Below are positions 46,677 to 54,592 of a stretch of DNA of 64,000 nt, one piece after another. Every line of letters starts with the position of its first letter. Position 1 is the stretch's first letter. The position numbers and the translations under genes were made by a program. The notes beneath the pieces are model-generated. The model was not told the DNA's origin and made no database searches. It was given only the letters and a program-made list of their open reading frames with translations. Location of the stretch: NCBI RefSeq assembly GCF_035946055.1, contig NZ_CP108364.1, positions 1,178,001 through 1,242,000 on the forward strand, written 5' to 3'. This DNA is from Streptomyces sp. NBC_01341 (GTDB lineage Bacteria; Actinomycetota; Actinomycetes; Streptomycetales; Streptomycetaceae).

Positions 46677-46696
46677 TTATTTGGCACGTCAAATAA
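46677..46696. promoter_or_regulatory. Inverted repeat upstream of the GntR-ABC operon
   Basis: TTATTTG-GCACGT-CAAATAA is a perfect 7-6-7 palindrome 32 bp upstream of the GntR start. Its AT-rich arms contrast with the surrounding GC-rich DNA, and it probably overlaps the promoter. It is a candidate autoregulatory operator. Confidence 0.5.
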
Positions 46697-47136
46697 ATGC
46701 CTCGAGGTCCACCGCACAGCCGGACAGGGTGCGGGCGGGAACGGCGCAGCCTGCGAGGACAAGCGGAGGGAGGACGTGACCGTCCGGGCTCGCGGGGCCG
46801 GGGATGCCTGGCCCGTTCGGAGCGGCGTCCCGAAGTCGCCACCGAGGCGCGTGGCGCCCGGCGCGGAGGCAGGAGCGCGCTGCTCGCGGCACGCGGCGTT
46901 GCCGCCCTGCCGGGAAGGGCCGGGTCCGAGACGAAAGCACGCAAGGGCCGCATCGCCCGCCGGAGTTGCGTCGCGGCCGAAGGAACGCTGAGGCAGCACG
47001 AGTTGACGCCATATCAAGGGCCTGTTGCGATCGGCCCCCAGCGGCCACGTCGGCCACTCACCCGGCAGCGGCCCAGCCCTGGACCGGGCAACTGGGCCGC
47101 TCGCGGTCGGCGTCGTACGGGATGCTCGTACGGCAC
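46697..47136. other. Non-coding stretch, no supportable gene
   Basis: This stretch has several overlapping open frames on both strands, but none has a convincing ribosome site, codon bias or recognisable protein. It is bounded by the GntR operator and the inositol monophosphatase terminator. It may contain decayed sequence. Confidence 0.5.
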
Positions 47137-47203
47137 GGGGGCTGAGGAACCGCCCCCGGACGCCGTGAAAGATCCCTCGGCCGAGGGCGGTTCCTCAGCC
47201 CCC
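47137..47203 (-). terminator. 19-bp perfect inverted repeat at the 3' end of the inositol monophosphatase gene
   Basis: GGGGGCTGAGGAACCGCCC (47137-47155) and its exact reverse complement (47185-47203) flank 29 nt. The right arm covers the last codons and stop of the gene. The size suggests a strong terminator or mRNA 3' stabiliser; the long loop is unusual. Confidence 0.65.
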
Positions 47204-48064
47204 GACGGGGTCCGGTCCCTGCCGTCCGGACCGCAGCGCGTCGAGAATGCGCTCGGCCGTCGCCGTGTCCCTGGCCGCCGTGAACGGCAGGTCGTTGCCG
47301 CCTGTGAGGCGGTAGGGGACACCGGACAGGGTGGACTGTGCACCGCCCGACTCGGTGACCAGCAGGAGCCCCGCCGCATGGTCCCAGGCGAATTCCCAGT
47401 TGAAGGCGACGGCATCCTGGGCGCCGCAGGCGACGGCGAGGTACTCCAGGCCCGCCGATCCGCACGCGCGGGCGTCGATGCCGTCGGTGCGCAGGCCGAG
47501 CAGGGCCCGCTTCTGGGCGTCCGACGTGTAGTCCGGGTGGGACATGGCCACCTTGAGCACCGCGCCGGGTGCGGGCGAACCACTGTGCAGCCGGGTGCCG
47601 TTGAGTGTGGCACCACGTCCCTTCAGGGCGACGGCCATCTCACCGAGGACGGGGGCGTACGTCCATGAGGCGTACACCTCTCCGCGCAGGGCGAGGGCCA
47701 CCAGGGTGCAGAAGCCGGGCTCGCCGCGGACGAACTGGCGGGTGCCGTCGACCGGGTCGACGATCCACACGGGCGCGTCGCCTCCGAGCGCGTCGTAGAC
47801 GGAGGGGTCGGCGTGGACCGCTTCCTCGCCGACGACGACCGAACCGGGCAGCAGCCGGGTCAGGGACGCGGTGAGGTGCTCCTCGGCCAGGCGGTCGGCG
47901 GCGGTGACCAGGTCGTGGGGGCCGCTCTTCTCGACGATCTCGTGCGCGGCGAGCTGCTGGTAGCGCGGCAGGATCTCGGCGGCGACCGCTGCCCGCACCG
48001 CCGCTTCCACCTCGGTCAGCTGTCCGGCGGTCCCGGCGGTCCCGTAGAGGAAGTCATCGATCAT
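47195..48064 (-). CDS. Inositol monophosphatase family protein
   Basis: The 289-aa Mg2+-dependent phosphatase has the two family signatures. Motif 1 is WIVDPVDGTRQFVRGEP (metal Asp residues) and motif 2 WEFAWDHAAGLLLVTESGG. The upstream metal Glu is in VVVGEEAVHADP. Candidate substrates are inositol-1-phosphate, histidinol phosphate or PAP; the family cannot be narrowed by sequence alone. It is a single gene with a 19-bp inverted repeat at its end. Confidence 0.91.
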   Translation of the reverse strand: MIDDFLYGTAGTAGQLTEVEAAVRAAVAAEILPRYQQLAAHEIVEKSGPHDLVTAADRLAEEHLTASLTRLLPGSVVVGEEAVHADPSVYDALGGDAPVWIVDPVDGTRQFVRGEPGFCTLVALALRGEVYASWTYAPVLGEMAVALKGRGATLNGTRLHSGSPAPGAVLKVAMSHPDYTSDAQKRALLGLRTDGIDARACGSAGLEYLAVACGAQDAVAFNWEFAWDHAAGLLLVTESGGAQSTLSGVPYRLTGGNDLPFTAARDTATAERILDALRSGRQGPDPVGG

Positions 48065-48109
48065 GCCTCCAGCTAAGCACGGTCCGCCGGGGGCACTCCG
48101 GGCAGGAGG

Positions 48110-49915
48110 TCAGCGGCCCACCGCGTAGCCCTGCATCCCGCGCGGATTGGCGGCGGCGGACAGGATGCCGGTCTCCGGGGCCCGGGCGACGGCGCACATG
48201 CGGCCCTCGGACCAGGGTTCGCCGACCGTCACGTCGTGGCCGAGGCGGCGCAGCTCCTCGACGACCCCGGGGGCCATGCCCTCCTCGACCGTGAGGCTCC
48301 CCGGCCGCATCCCGCGCGGGAAGAAGGAGCCGGGGAAGCTGTCGTTGTGCCAGTTCGGGGCATCGATGGCCCCCTGGAGGTCGAAGCCTCCGCGCACGGT
48401 GCCGCGGAGTGCCACGGCGAGGAAGAAGTGCAGCTGCCACTGGTCCTGCTGGTCGCCGCCGGGCGTCCCGAACGCCATGACGGGGACCCCGTCGCGCAGG
48501 GCGAGTGAGGGGCTGAGGGTGGTGCGCGGTCGGCGTCCGGGGGTCAGTGTGTTCGGAAGGCCCTCGTCGAGCCACGCCATCTGCAGGCGGGTCCCGAGGG
48601 GGAAGCCGAGTTCCGGCACCACCGGGTTGGACTGGAGCCAGCCGCCGCTGGGGGTCGCGGCGACCATGTTGCCCCAGCGGTCGACGATGTCGAGGTGGCA
48701 GGTGTCACCGCGGGTCGCGCCGTCCCTGGCGACCGTCGGCTCCCCCGCCCCCGCGGCCGGCACGCCCGTCGCGTCGAAATCCGCCTCCCCGGAGGCGGCG
48801 GCGCGGGCGTGCGCACTGAGGACCGGGGTACGGCCGTCGGGGCTGCCGGGGCGCAGCTCCAGGGACGCGGTGCCGGTGATCAGCGTGCGGCGCTCGTCGT
48901 TGTACGCCTCGGAGAGCAGGGTCTCCAGCGGCACGTCGGCGGCGTCGCCGTACCAGGCCTCGCGGTCGGCCATCGCGAGCTTGCAGCCCTCGGCGAGCAG
49001 GTGGACGTAGGCGGCGGAGCCGTGTGCCGGGAGCTCTGCGGGGAGGAGGGCGAGCTGCTGGAGGAAGGCGGGGCCCTGGCTCCAGCCGCCGGCCTTGGCC
49101 AGCGTCCAGCCGTTCCACTCGTACGTGGCGGGGGCCTCGTACGACGCGGACCAGCCGGCCAGGTCCTCGGCCGTGAGCGTGCCGGTGTGACGGCTCCCGC
49201 TGGTGTCCAGGGTGGGGACACCGGCCTGGCGGACGAGCGCCTCGGCGACGAAGCCCGTGCGCCACACGGCACGGGCGGCCTCGATCTGGGAGACGCGGTC
49301 GTCGCCGCCCGTCTCCTCGGCCTCGGCTATGAGGCGGCGCCAGGTCGCGGCGAGCGCGGGGTTGCGGAAGAGCTCTCCCGGCGTCGGCGCCTTCCCGCCG
49401 GGGAGGTAGACGTCGGCGGAGCTCTGCCACTCTGTCTCGAACAGCTCACGGACGGCCTCCACGGTCAGGCCCACGCGCTCGACGGGCGGGTGGCCGTCCT
49501 CGGCGTACCCGATGGCGTACCGAAGGACCTCCGCGACGGTCTTCGTCCCGTGGTCGCGCAGCAGGAGCATCCAGGCGTCGAAGGCCCCCGGTACGGCGGC
49601 GGCGAGCGGCCCTGTGCCGGGGACCAGGCCGAGGCCGAGCGAACGGTAGTGCGCCGCCGAGGCACCGGCGGGAGCGGGGCCCTGCCCGCAGAGCACCCGC
49701 ACCTCGCCGTCCTTCGGGGCGAGGATCATCGGGACCTCGCCCGCCGGCCCGTTGAGGTGCGGCTCCACGACGTGCAGGACGAATCCGGCGGCCGCGGCCG
49801 CGTCGTAGGCGTTGCCACCGTTCTCCAGGACGGCCATCGCGGACTGCGAGGCGAGCCAGTGGGTGGAGGACACCATGCCGAAGGTGCCCTGAAGGGTGGG
49901 GCGGGTGGTGAACAC
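48110..49915 (-). CDS. Gamma-glutamyltransferase family protein
   Basis: The 601-aa Ntn-hydrolase fold protein begins VFTTRPTLQGTFGMVSSTHW. The processing/nucleophile region is GDTCHLDIVDRWGNMVAATP, with Thr where GGT self-cleaves, followed by PSGGWLQSNPVVPELGFPLG. The C-terminal part has PSLALRDGVPVMAFGTPGGD. It lacks a recognisable signal peptide, so it may act in the cytoplasm. The GTG at 49915 with AAGGAG upstream was chosen; the longer frame to 50065 includes low-complexity repeats. Specificity (glutathione, mycothiol conjugate or cephalosporin-type amide) is unknown. Confidence 0.88.
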   Translation of the reverse strand: MFTTRPTLQGTFGMVSSTHWLASQSAMAVLENGGNAYDAAAAAGFVLHVVEPHLNGPAGEVPMILAPKDGEVRVLCGQGPAPAGASAAHYRSLGLGLVPGTGPLAAAVPGAFDAWMLLLRDHGTKTVAEVLRYAIGYAEDGHPPVERVGLTVEAVRELFETEWQSSADVYLPGGKAPTPGELFRNPALAATWRRLIAEAEETGGDDRVSQIEAARAVWRTGFVAEALVRQAGVPTLDTSGSRHTGTLTAEDLAGWSASYEAPATYEWNGWTLAKAGGWSQGPAFLQQLALLPAELPAHGSAAYVHLLAEGCKLAMADREAWYGDAADVPLETLLSEAYNDERRTLITGTASLELRPGSPDGRTPVLSAHARAAASGEADFDATGVPAAGAGEPTVARDGATRGDTCHLDIVDRWGNMVAATPSGGWLQSNPVVPELGFPLGTRLQMAWLDEGLPNTLTPGRRPRTTLSPSLALRDGVPVMAFGTPGGDQQDQWQLHFFLAVALRGTVRGGFDLQGAIDAPNWHNDSFPGSFFPRGMRPGSLTVEEGMAPGVVEELRRLGHDVTVGEPWSEGRMCAVARAPETGILSAAANPRGMQGYAVGR

Positions 49916-49941
49916 GGGTGCTGCTCCTTGCTGCGGCGTTC

Positions 49942-49967
49942 GGAGTTCGGGTGCGGAGTTCGGGTTC
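49942..49967. repeat. Two tandem 13-bp repeats upstream of the gamma-glutamyltransferase
   Basis: GGAGTTCGGGTGC is followed directly by GGAGTTCGGGTTC. The region 49916-50211 between the divergent transferase and lplA genes otherwise shows only GC-rich promoter-type DNA. Confidence 0.5.
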
Positions 49968-50211
49968 TTCAGGTCGGGCGTCCGGAATTCGGTGGGGCGT
50001 TCGCGGATCGTACGGAACGGCGGAACGCCGGCTGTCGTGGCCTCGCTGCCGCGCCACCGGTCCACCCGGGGGTTCGCATGCAGCCGTGCCGACGGGCGGG
50101 GGTCCGCTCACGCCCGGAGCCGCACCGGTCCGCACCGGGCGGCACGCCGGGAAGATATCGGGGCCCCGGTGCGCTGAGGTGGAGGTGATTCCACTCAGCG
50201 GAGGCCCGGCG

Positions 50212-50784
50212 ATGCACGGCGAATACAAGGTTCCTGGCGGCAAGCTCGTCGTGGTCGATCTGGAGAACCGGGCGGGCGTACTGCGCAACGTCCGGGTGGC
50301 GGGAGACTTCTTCCTGGAACCCGACGAGGCGATCACCGCGATCGACGAGGCCCTGGAAGGTGCGCCGGCCGACACCGACGCCGCCGGACTGGCGGCCCGC
50401 GTCGAGGCCATGCTGCCCGAGGGCACCGTGATGTACGGGATCACCGCGGAAGGCGTCGCCGTGGCGGTGCGCCGGGCGCTCGCACAGGCCACCGACTGGA
50501 ACGACTACGACTGGCAGCTCATCCGCGAAGGTCCGCAGTCCCCCGCGCTGCACATGGCCCTCGACGAGGTGATCACCGCCGAGGTCGCCGCGGGGCGCCG
50601 GCCGCCCACCCTGCGCGTGTGGGAGTGGGGCGCGCCGGCCGTCATCATCGGCAGCTTCCAGTCGTTGCGCAACGAGGTGGATCCGCAGGGGGCGGCACGC
50701 CACGGCGTCACGGTGGTGCGCCGCATCTCGGGCGGCGGGGCCATGTTCGTCGCAATGCTCAAGCACTACAAGCTCGCCTCTTAG
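50212..50784 (+). pseudogene. Lipoate-protein ligase family gene, 3' half missing (split by integration)
   Basis: The 190-aa frame starts MHGEYKVPGGKLVVVDLENR, the N-terminal accessory domain of actinobacterial LplA-like proteins. It enters the biotin/lipoate ligase domain (DWQLIREGPQSPALHMALDE; WGAPAVIIGSFQSLRNEVD) and reaches RRISGGGAMFV. Intact homologues continue with an EPGNTI-type segment and about 160 further residues. Here it switches to AMLKHYKLAS and a stop. The break is 80 bp before a serine integrase, so the gene was cut by site-specific insertion. The remaining part would lack lipoyl-AMP binding and is probably inactive. Confidence 0.85.
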
Positions 50785-50790
50785 CCTTCC
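50745..50790. other. Probable attachment site (attL) at the lplA/element junction
   Basis: Homology to lplA ends after the codons for GGGAMFV (about 50750). The following GCAATGCTCAAGCACTACAA has no lplA character and starts the element carrying the serine integrase. The crossover core should be a 2-3 bp sequence at this point. The other junction was not found in the window. Confidence 0.55.
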
Positions 50791-50865
50791 CGCGGCACTC
50801 AATAACCGCGAAGTGCGGCAATTGCGACAAAGGTCGGCCGGAAAAACGACCTACTCTGCGCGATT

Positions 50866-52617
50866 GTGAGCACCATTGTGACAACCGGACCACTCCGGCT
50901 ACGCCCCGTCGAAGAGCAGCCAGCCACCGTCGGCCGCCGCAAGCGCGGCCTGATCTATGTCCGGGTCTCGAAGGCCCGGGACGACATGATCAGTCCCGAA
51001 CTGCAGGTCGGTCACGCCTTGACTCTCGCCAGGGCCGAGAACATCGATATCATGGCCGACCCGATCATGGATCTCGGCGAATCGGGGCGCGAGTTCGAAG
51101 AGCGCCGGATCGAAGAGATCAAGCAGATGGCGCGCGACAAGCAGTTCGATGTGCTCATCCTGTGGATCTGGTCGAGGTTCGGCCGCAACCTTCGCGAGTC
51201 TCTCCAGCACCTCGACGCGCTCATGGACTACGGGGTCGAAGTCCGCGCCGCCAAGGAGGACTTCGACGGCAAGACAACCATCGGCCGCTTCGCCATCGCC
51301 CAGATGCTCAACATCGCCGAGCTGGAGTCGAACCAGAAGGCTGACTCCTGGCGTGACATCTTCGAGCGCCGGCGGAATAAGGGACTCCCCCACTCCAACC
51401 GCGGCAGGTTCGGGTACTACCGTTGCGAAACCTGCCCCAAGTGGGAGTTCGGCAGGAAGCTGGACACCTGCCCCAAGTGCCGCAACGGGATCCTGAAGAT
51501 CGACCCGGTGACCGGTCCTGTTCTGGGCCAACTCTACCGTGACTACGCCGCCGGCACATCGGTCCGCAGGCTGCTGGTCGACCTCAACCAGCGGGGAATC
51601 AAGACCTTCACAGGCAGGCCCTTCAACTCCGGTGACCTCCACAACGTCCTCGACAGCGGCTTCGGCCTCGGCTACGTCCGCTACCTCATACCCGAGCTGT
51701 CCCACCAGGTCGTCACGAACGACGACGGCAGCACGAAGAAAAGGCGGATGAACCGGCAGCGCGACGTCACGGCGTTCCTGTATTACGGTGGCGCCCACAA
51801 CTCGGTCATCGACGATCCGACCGAGTGTGAGCGCATCTGGGATGCGTACACCAAGCGCCGCATGACCCAGAGCGGCCAGAGCTTCTTCTCGAACCGGCCT
51901 CGCTACTCCCTCTCCCGGCACCTCCGTTGCTCGGGTTGCGGCGGCCGAATGCAAACCGCTCTGCGTAACAAGCGGTATCGACGCCCTCTGGTCGACGGCC
52001 TCCCCAACCCTCTCGACGTGACGTTTCGCTGCGCCAATCACATCGACTCGAAGTCATGCCCGACAAATGGCACGTACATCTCTCTGGCTGTCGCGGAGAA
52101 GTGGTTCCTCGAGTGGCTCGACCGCGAAGCGCAGACGAGTGAACAAGAAGCTGAAGCGATCACGGCGAGGATGGCCGCGATCAGGACACAGAGCGATGGC
52201 GACCAAGCGCTTTTGGCCCGCCTTGACAGGATCCAGGGCCAGTTGGAAGGACTCCGCACCAAGGACGACAAGCTGACCGACGCAGTCCTCGCCGATTTGG
52301 TGCCTGAAGATTCGGCCCGACGCAAGCGGGCCGAGCTGGACGTGCAGAGGCAAGCGCTGCTCCGAGAACAGTCGCAGCTGCGCTCGAAGTTGAAGGAGAG
52401 GCCGACGCAGCAGCCCCGACCACCCCAGGAGGATCTGCTCACCGCCCGCAAGATCTACTTGGCCGCGGGCCAGGCCGACCGGCGCGAGCTTGCGTCGAAA
52501 CTCATCCGCGAGATCCGCGTTTTCAAGGGCAGGAGCGGCCCCGGCAAGATCGGTGTCTACCCCCTCTGGGAAGCGCCGCCACCATGGATCCCTGATGACT
52601 CACCTTCCGGTTCCTGA
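50866..52617 (+). CDS. Large serine recombinase (site-specific integrase)
   Basis: The 583-aa protein has an N-terminal resolvase catalytic domain (about 27-175) with nucleophile Ser35 (LIYVRVSKARDD) and the Arg pair in WSRFGRNLRE (R104, R107). A recombinase domain follows (about 185-320) and contains an extra zinc-finger-like insert (CETC...CPKC). Then come a zinc ribbon (LRCSGCGGRM) and a C-terminal coiled coil (about 415-510). A TACTCT box 8 nt before the GTG suggests a leaderless start. It catalyses integration between attP and attB; the cut lplA upstream is its likely target. Confidence 0.93.
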   Translation: MSTIVTTGPLRLRPVEEQPATVGRRKRGLIYVRVSKARDDMISPELQVGHALTLARAENIDIMADPIMDLGESGREFEERRIEEIKQMARDKQFDVLILWIWSRFGRNLRESLQHLDALMDYGVEVRAAKEDFDGKTTIGRFAIAQMLNIAELESNQKADSWRDIFERRRNKGLPHSNRGRFGYYRCETCPKWEFGRKLDTCPKCRNGILKIDPVTGPVLGQLYRDYAAGTSVRRLLVDLNQRGIKTFTGRPFNSGDLHNVLDSGFGLGYVRYLIPELSHQVVTNDDGSTKKRRMNRQRDVTAFLYYGGAHNSVIDDPTECERIWDAYTKRRMTQSGQSFFSNRPRYSLSRHLRCSGCGGRMQTALRNKRYRRPLVDGLPNPLDVTFRCANHIDSKSCPTNGTYISLAVAEKWFLEWLDREAQTSEQEAEAITARMAAIRTQSDGDQALLARLDRIQGQLEGLRTKDDKLTDAVLADLVPEDSARRKRAELDVQRQALLREQSQLRSKLKERPTQQPRPPQEDLLTARKIYLAAGQADRRELASKLIREIRVFKGRSGPGKIGVYPLWEAPPPWIPDDSPSGS

Positions 52618-52730
52618 CCGCCAGCTCCGACTCCGTAGCGAATAGCCAATACGACCGCCAGGTCCCAGAAGTCCTCGAGGCACTCTTCCCTGCTCAGAAT
52701 GTCGGCCCTCATCACCATCTCGCTCTCCAT
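52557..52730 (-). CDS. Small hypothetical protein antisense to the integrase 3' end
   Basis: The 57-aa frame reads MESEMVMRADILSREECLED then FWDLAVVLAIRYGVGAGGQE. The acidic helix and non-shadow composition make it a plausible small gene, possibly an element-encoded accessory protein. It overlaps the integrase 3' end by 61 nt on the opposite strand and no homologue is recognised. It could be chance. Confidence 0.3.
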   Translation of the reverse strand: MESEMVMRADILSREECLEDFWDLAVVLAIRYGVGAGGQEPEGESSGIHGGGASQRG

Positions 52731-52821
52731 GACGCGTTGACTGGCCCTCCTGCTTGGAGGGGCGGCGTTGACTGGCCGTCCCTCCAAGATTCGGCATCCT
52801 TCCGTTTTGCTCCGGCCGGAT

Positions 52822-52973
52822 TCTGGTGCTACGGCAGAAGACATCGATGCCAGTGCTCCATGTGCGCGGAGTACAAGGAACCGCTGTACGCCGCTCCCCC
52901 GCTGCTCCAGCGGATGGTGGACGCGGGGCAGCTCGGGCGTAAGACGGGGTCGGGCTTCTACCCGTACGATTGA
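52822..52973 (+). pseudogene. 3-hydroxybutyryl-CoA dehydrogenase, decayed 3' fragment
   Basis: Two pieces of a single-unit HBD are recognisable in different frames. SGATAEDIDAS (from about 52822) corresponds to the ATAEDID segment of the C-terminal domain. AEYKEPLYAAPPLLQRMVDA then GQLGRKTGSGFYPYD-stop (about 52867-52973) is the enzyme's very end. Roughly 30 residues between them are deleted and the frame has shifted. The rest of the gene is absent. A 12-bp hairpin terminator after the stop looks like the original gene's. It is not derived from the fused dehydrogenase at 9794-11575, whose tail differs. Confidence 0.75.
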
Positions 52974-52983
52974 CCGCCTGTCC

Positions 52984-53014
52984 GCGGGCCCGGCGCTCAC
53001 ACCGCCGGGCCCGC
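52984..53014 (+). terminator. Hairpin terminator after the HBD remnant
   Basis: GCGGGCCCGGCG and CGCCGGGCCCGC form a perfect 12-bp stem with a 7-nt loop, 10 bp after the stop of the dehydrogenase remnant. Confidence 0.7.
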
Positions 53015-53607
53015 CAGGACACGTTCTCCGAGGTCAGGACCGTGTGCGGCCCCGAAGGGCCTCTTCTTCTACTGCCGACCCGGTGCCCTGCCGGAGCGCT
53101 ACGGAGCGACTGCGCGGATGCGCGAGCCCGAAGACCTGAGCCTTTCAGCGCTGTCGCAGCCTTCCGTGCTTGTACTGCGAAAACTCCCTCGGATGTCCCT
53201 CCGACAGAGCTGAAAGTCCCTGAAAAGTCCCTGGCGACTCGGACCCGGGACCTACGGATCGCGAGTACGCGAGCGATCCCGACACACCGTGCCCGGGAGT
53301 GCCGCCAGATGTCGTTTCGCCTGGTCAGAAGGCACTGGTTAGGGGCGCTCATGTTGTCCTATGTCGGCTCGTCCAGAGGGGTCCGCGCTCCCCTTCTCCC
53401 ACACTGACTCTGCGTCGGCCGACTCCGGGCGCCGCGGCAACTCACCACAACTGACTGCACCTGGCGGAACACCGGCCCGGCAGTTCGGCGGTTCGACGGC
53501 TCACAGATTCGACGGGTGGCCGAGCGTGTAGGCCGTCAGGATGATGCTGACTAAGGCGCTAACTGGTCGGGAACAGTGCCCCATCATGACGCGGCTGCCC
53601 ATCTTGG
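53015..53607. other. Gene-poor stretch of the island
   Basis: No convincing gene was found on either strand. On the minus strand, about 53225-53265 resembles the 3' half of a tRNA (CGTAGGTCCCGGGTCCGAGTC) preceded in the plus direction by repeated AAAGTCCCTG/AAAAGTCCCTG. No matching 5' half exists, so it is at most a relic. Two AAGTCCCTG copies lie at about 53213-53232. Confidence 0.45.
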
Positions 53608-54333
53608 CTACCGGACTTCCGTTGAGACCGGATGCAGGAACAAGAGGCACTGGGCCGCTTTGAATTCGCGCACCTCAGCGATGAAGCGGAACTTGTCGCC
53701 CACGCCGACGGTAGCGGGAATCTTCTTGCCGGTCAGGTTCAGGTCCCCGGCGTTGACGTCTTCGTACTTGAAGGCCGGGCCGATCGTCGTATTCGGCCCC
53801 TCGTCGCCTGGGCCCAGAAGGAAGTCGTAGCGGGTCTCGTAGTCACCGTGGGGCGCCATGTGCCTGATCGAACCGTTGAACGCGACCGTTTGGCCCTCAT
53901 ACCTGGTCGCGAAGTCCAGGTTCACGTCGTCGCACGAGTCCGCCTTCAGCAGAGCCGCAAACTCCGGGTTGTTCTCAAGCGTGATCAACTCGGCGGCAGC
54001 CGACTCGGCCGCGGTCGGCGTCGGCGTAGTGGAAGGCTTCTCGCTAACAGCGGTCATCGACTTGCCTGCATCGTCCTTCTTCGCGTCTCCGTCACTGAGC
54101 GCAGAGGCAACGCCGATGACGATGGCCAGGATCACGAGGACGGCGGCTACCGAGCCGATCAGGAGCCACGGCTGCGGCTTCTTCGGCCGACGGAATTCGA
54201 GGGTGGAGCGAAGCATGCCCTGGGTCTGTTCAACGAGCTCCCAGCCATCCTTCTCCATCTTCGAGATCACCAAGCCGTCGGTGCCGCGAACTGTCTGCAC
54301 GGTCTCGTGCTCGTACTTGATCTCGTCGGTCAT
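53608..54333 (-). CDS. DUF4839 domain membrane protein
   Basis: The 241-aa protein has a small N-terminal domain with a DUF4177-like look (YEHETVQTVRGTDGLVISKM, EKDGWELVEQTQGM) and one TM helix (about 57-80, LLIGSVAAVLVILAIVIGVA). A Ser/Thr/Pro-rich linker leads to a C-terminal DUF4839 domain (about 140-235; SCDDVNLDFATRYEGQTVAF ... FRFIAEVREFKAAQ). The C-terminal domain is predicted outside the cell. The function is unknown; such proteins are common on actinobacterial mobile DNA. The ATG at 54333 begins MTDEIKYEHE. Confidence 0.82.
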   Translation of the reverse strand: MTDEIKYEHETVQTVRGTDGLVISKMEKDGWELVEQTQGMLRSTLEFRRPKKPQPWLLIGSVAAVLVILAIVIGVASALSDGDAKKDDAGKSMTAVSEKPSTTPTPTAAESAAAELITLENNPEFAALLKADSCDDVNLDFATRYEGQTVAFNGSIRHMAPHGDYETRYDFLLGPGDEGPNTTIGPAFKYEDVNAGDLNLTGKKIPATVGVGDKFRFIAEVREFKAAQCLLFLHPVSTEVR

Positions 54334-54592
54334 GCGGCTCCGCGCCCCCTGAATGGACTGTTCATACCAACTGCCTCGTGAGCATAAGGGGACTCCGCAA
54401 GGCACTCGCCATCACCGGCGTCACCCTCGGCTCTGAGCTTGCGATTCGGACCACGAGCACTCGGTCAGGGGTGCAAGCTGGCCAGACAGTCGAACGCTGC
54501 TTCGTGACGGCCCGGGATTTTGGTCACGGGCTGGACCCAAAGGGGCAGTGGACGCGGTGCCGCCGAGTCGGCGGAGGCCCAAGGCGAGCCTT

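Noticed and set aside
46689..47057. Minus-strand 122-aa frame (MADVAAGGRSQQALDM...)
   Set aside because: Overlaps equally long frames in other phases; composition typical of random GC-rich DNA; it would run through the GntR operator.
53215..53290. Functional tRNA on the minus strand
   Set aside because: Only a T-arm-like 3' half is visible; no D-arm, no acceptor-stem pairing and no CCA context.
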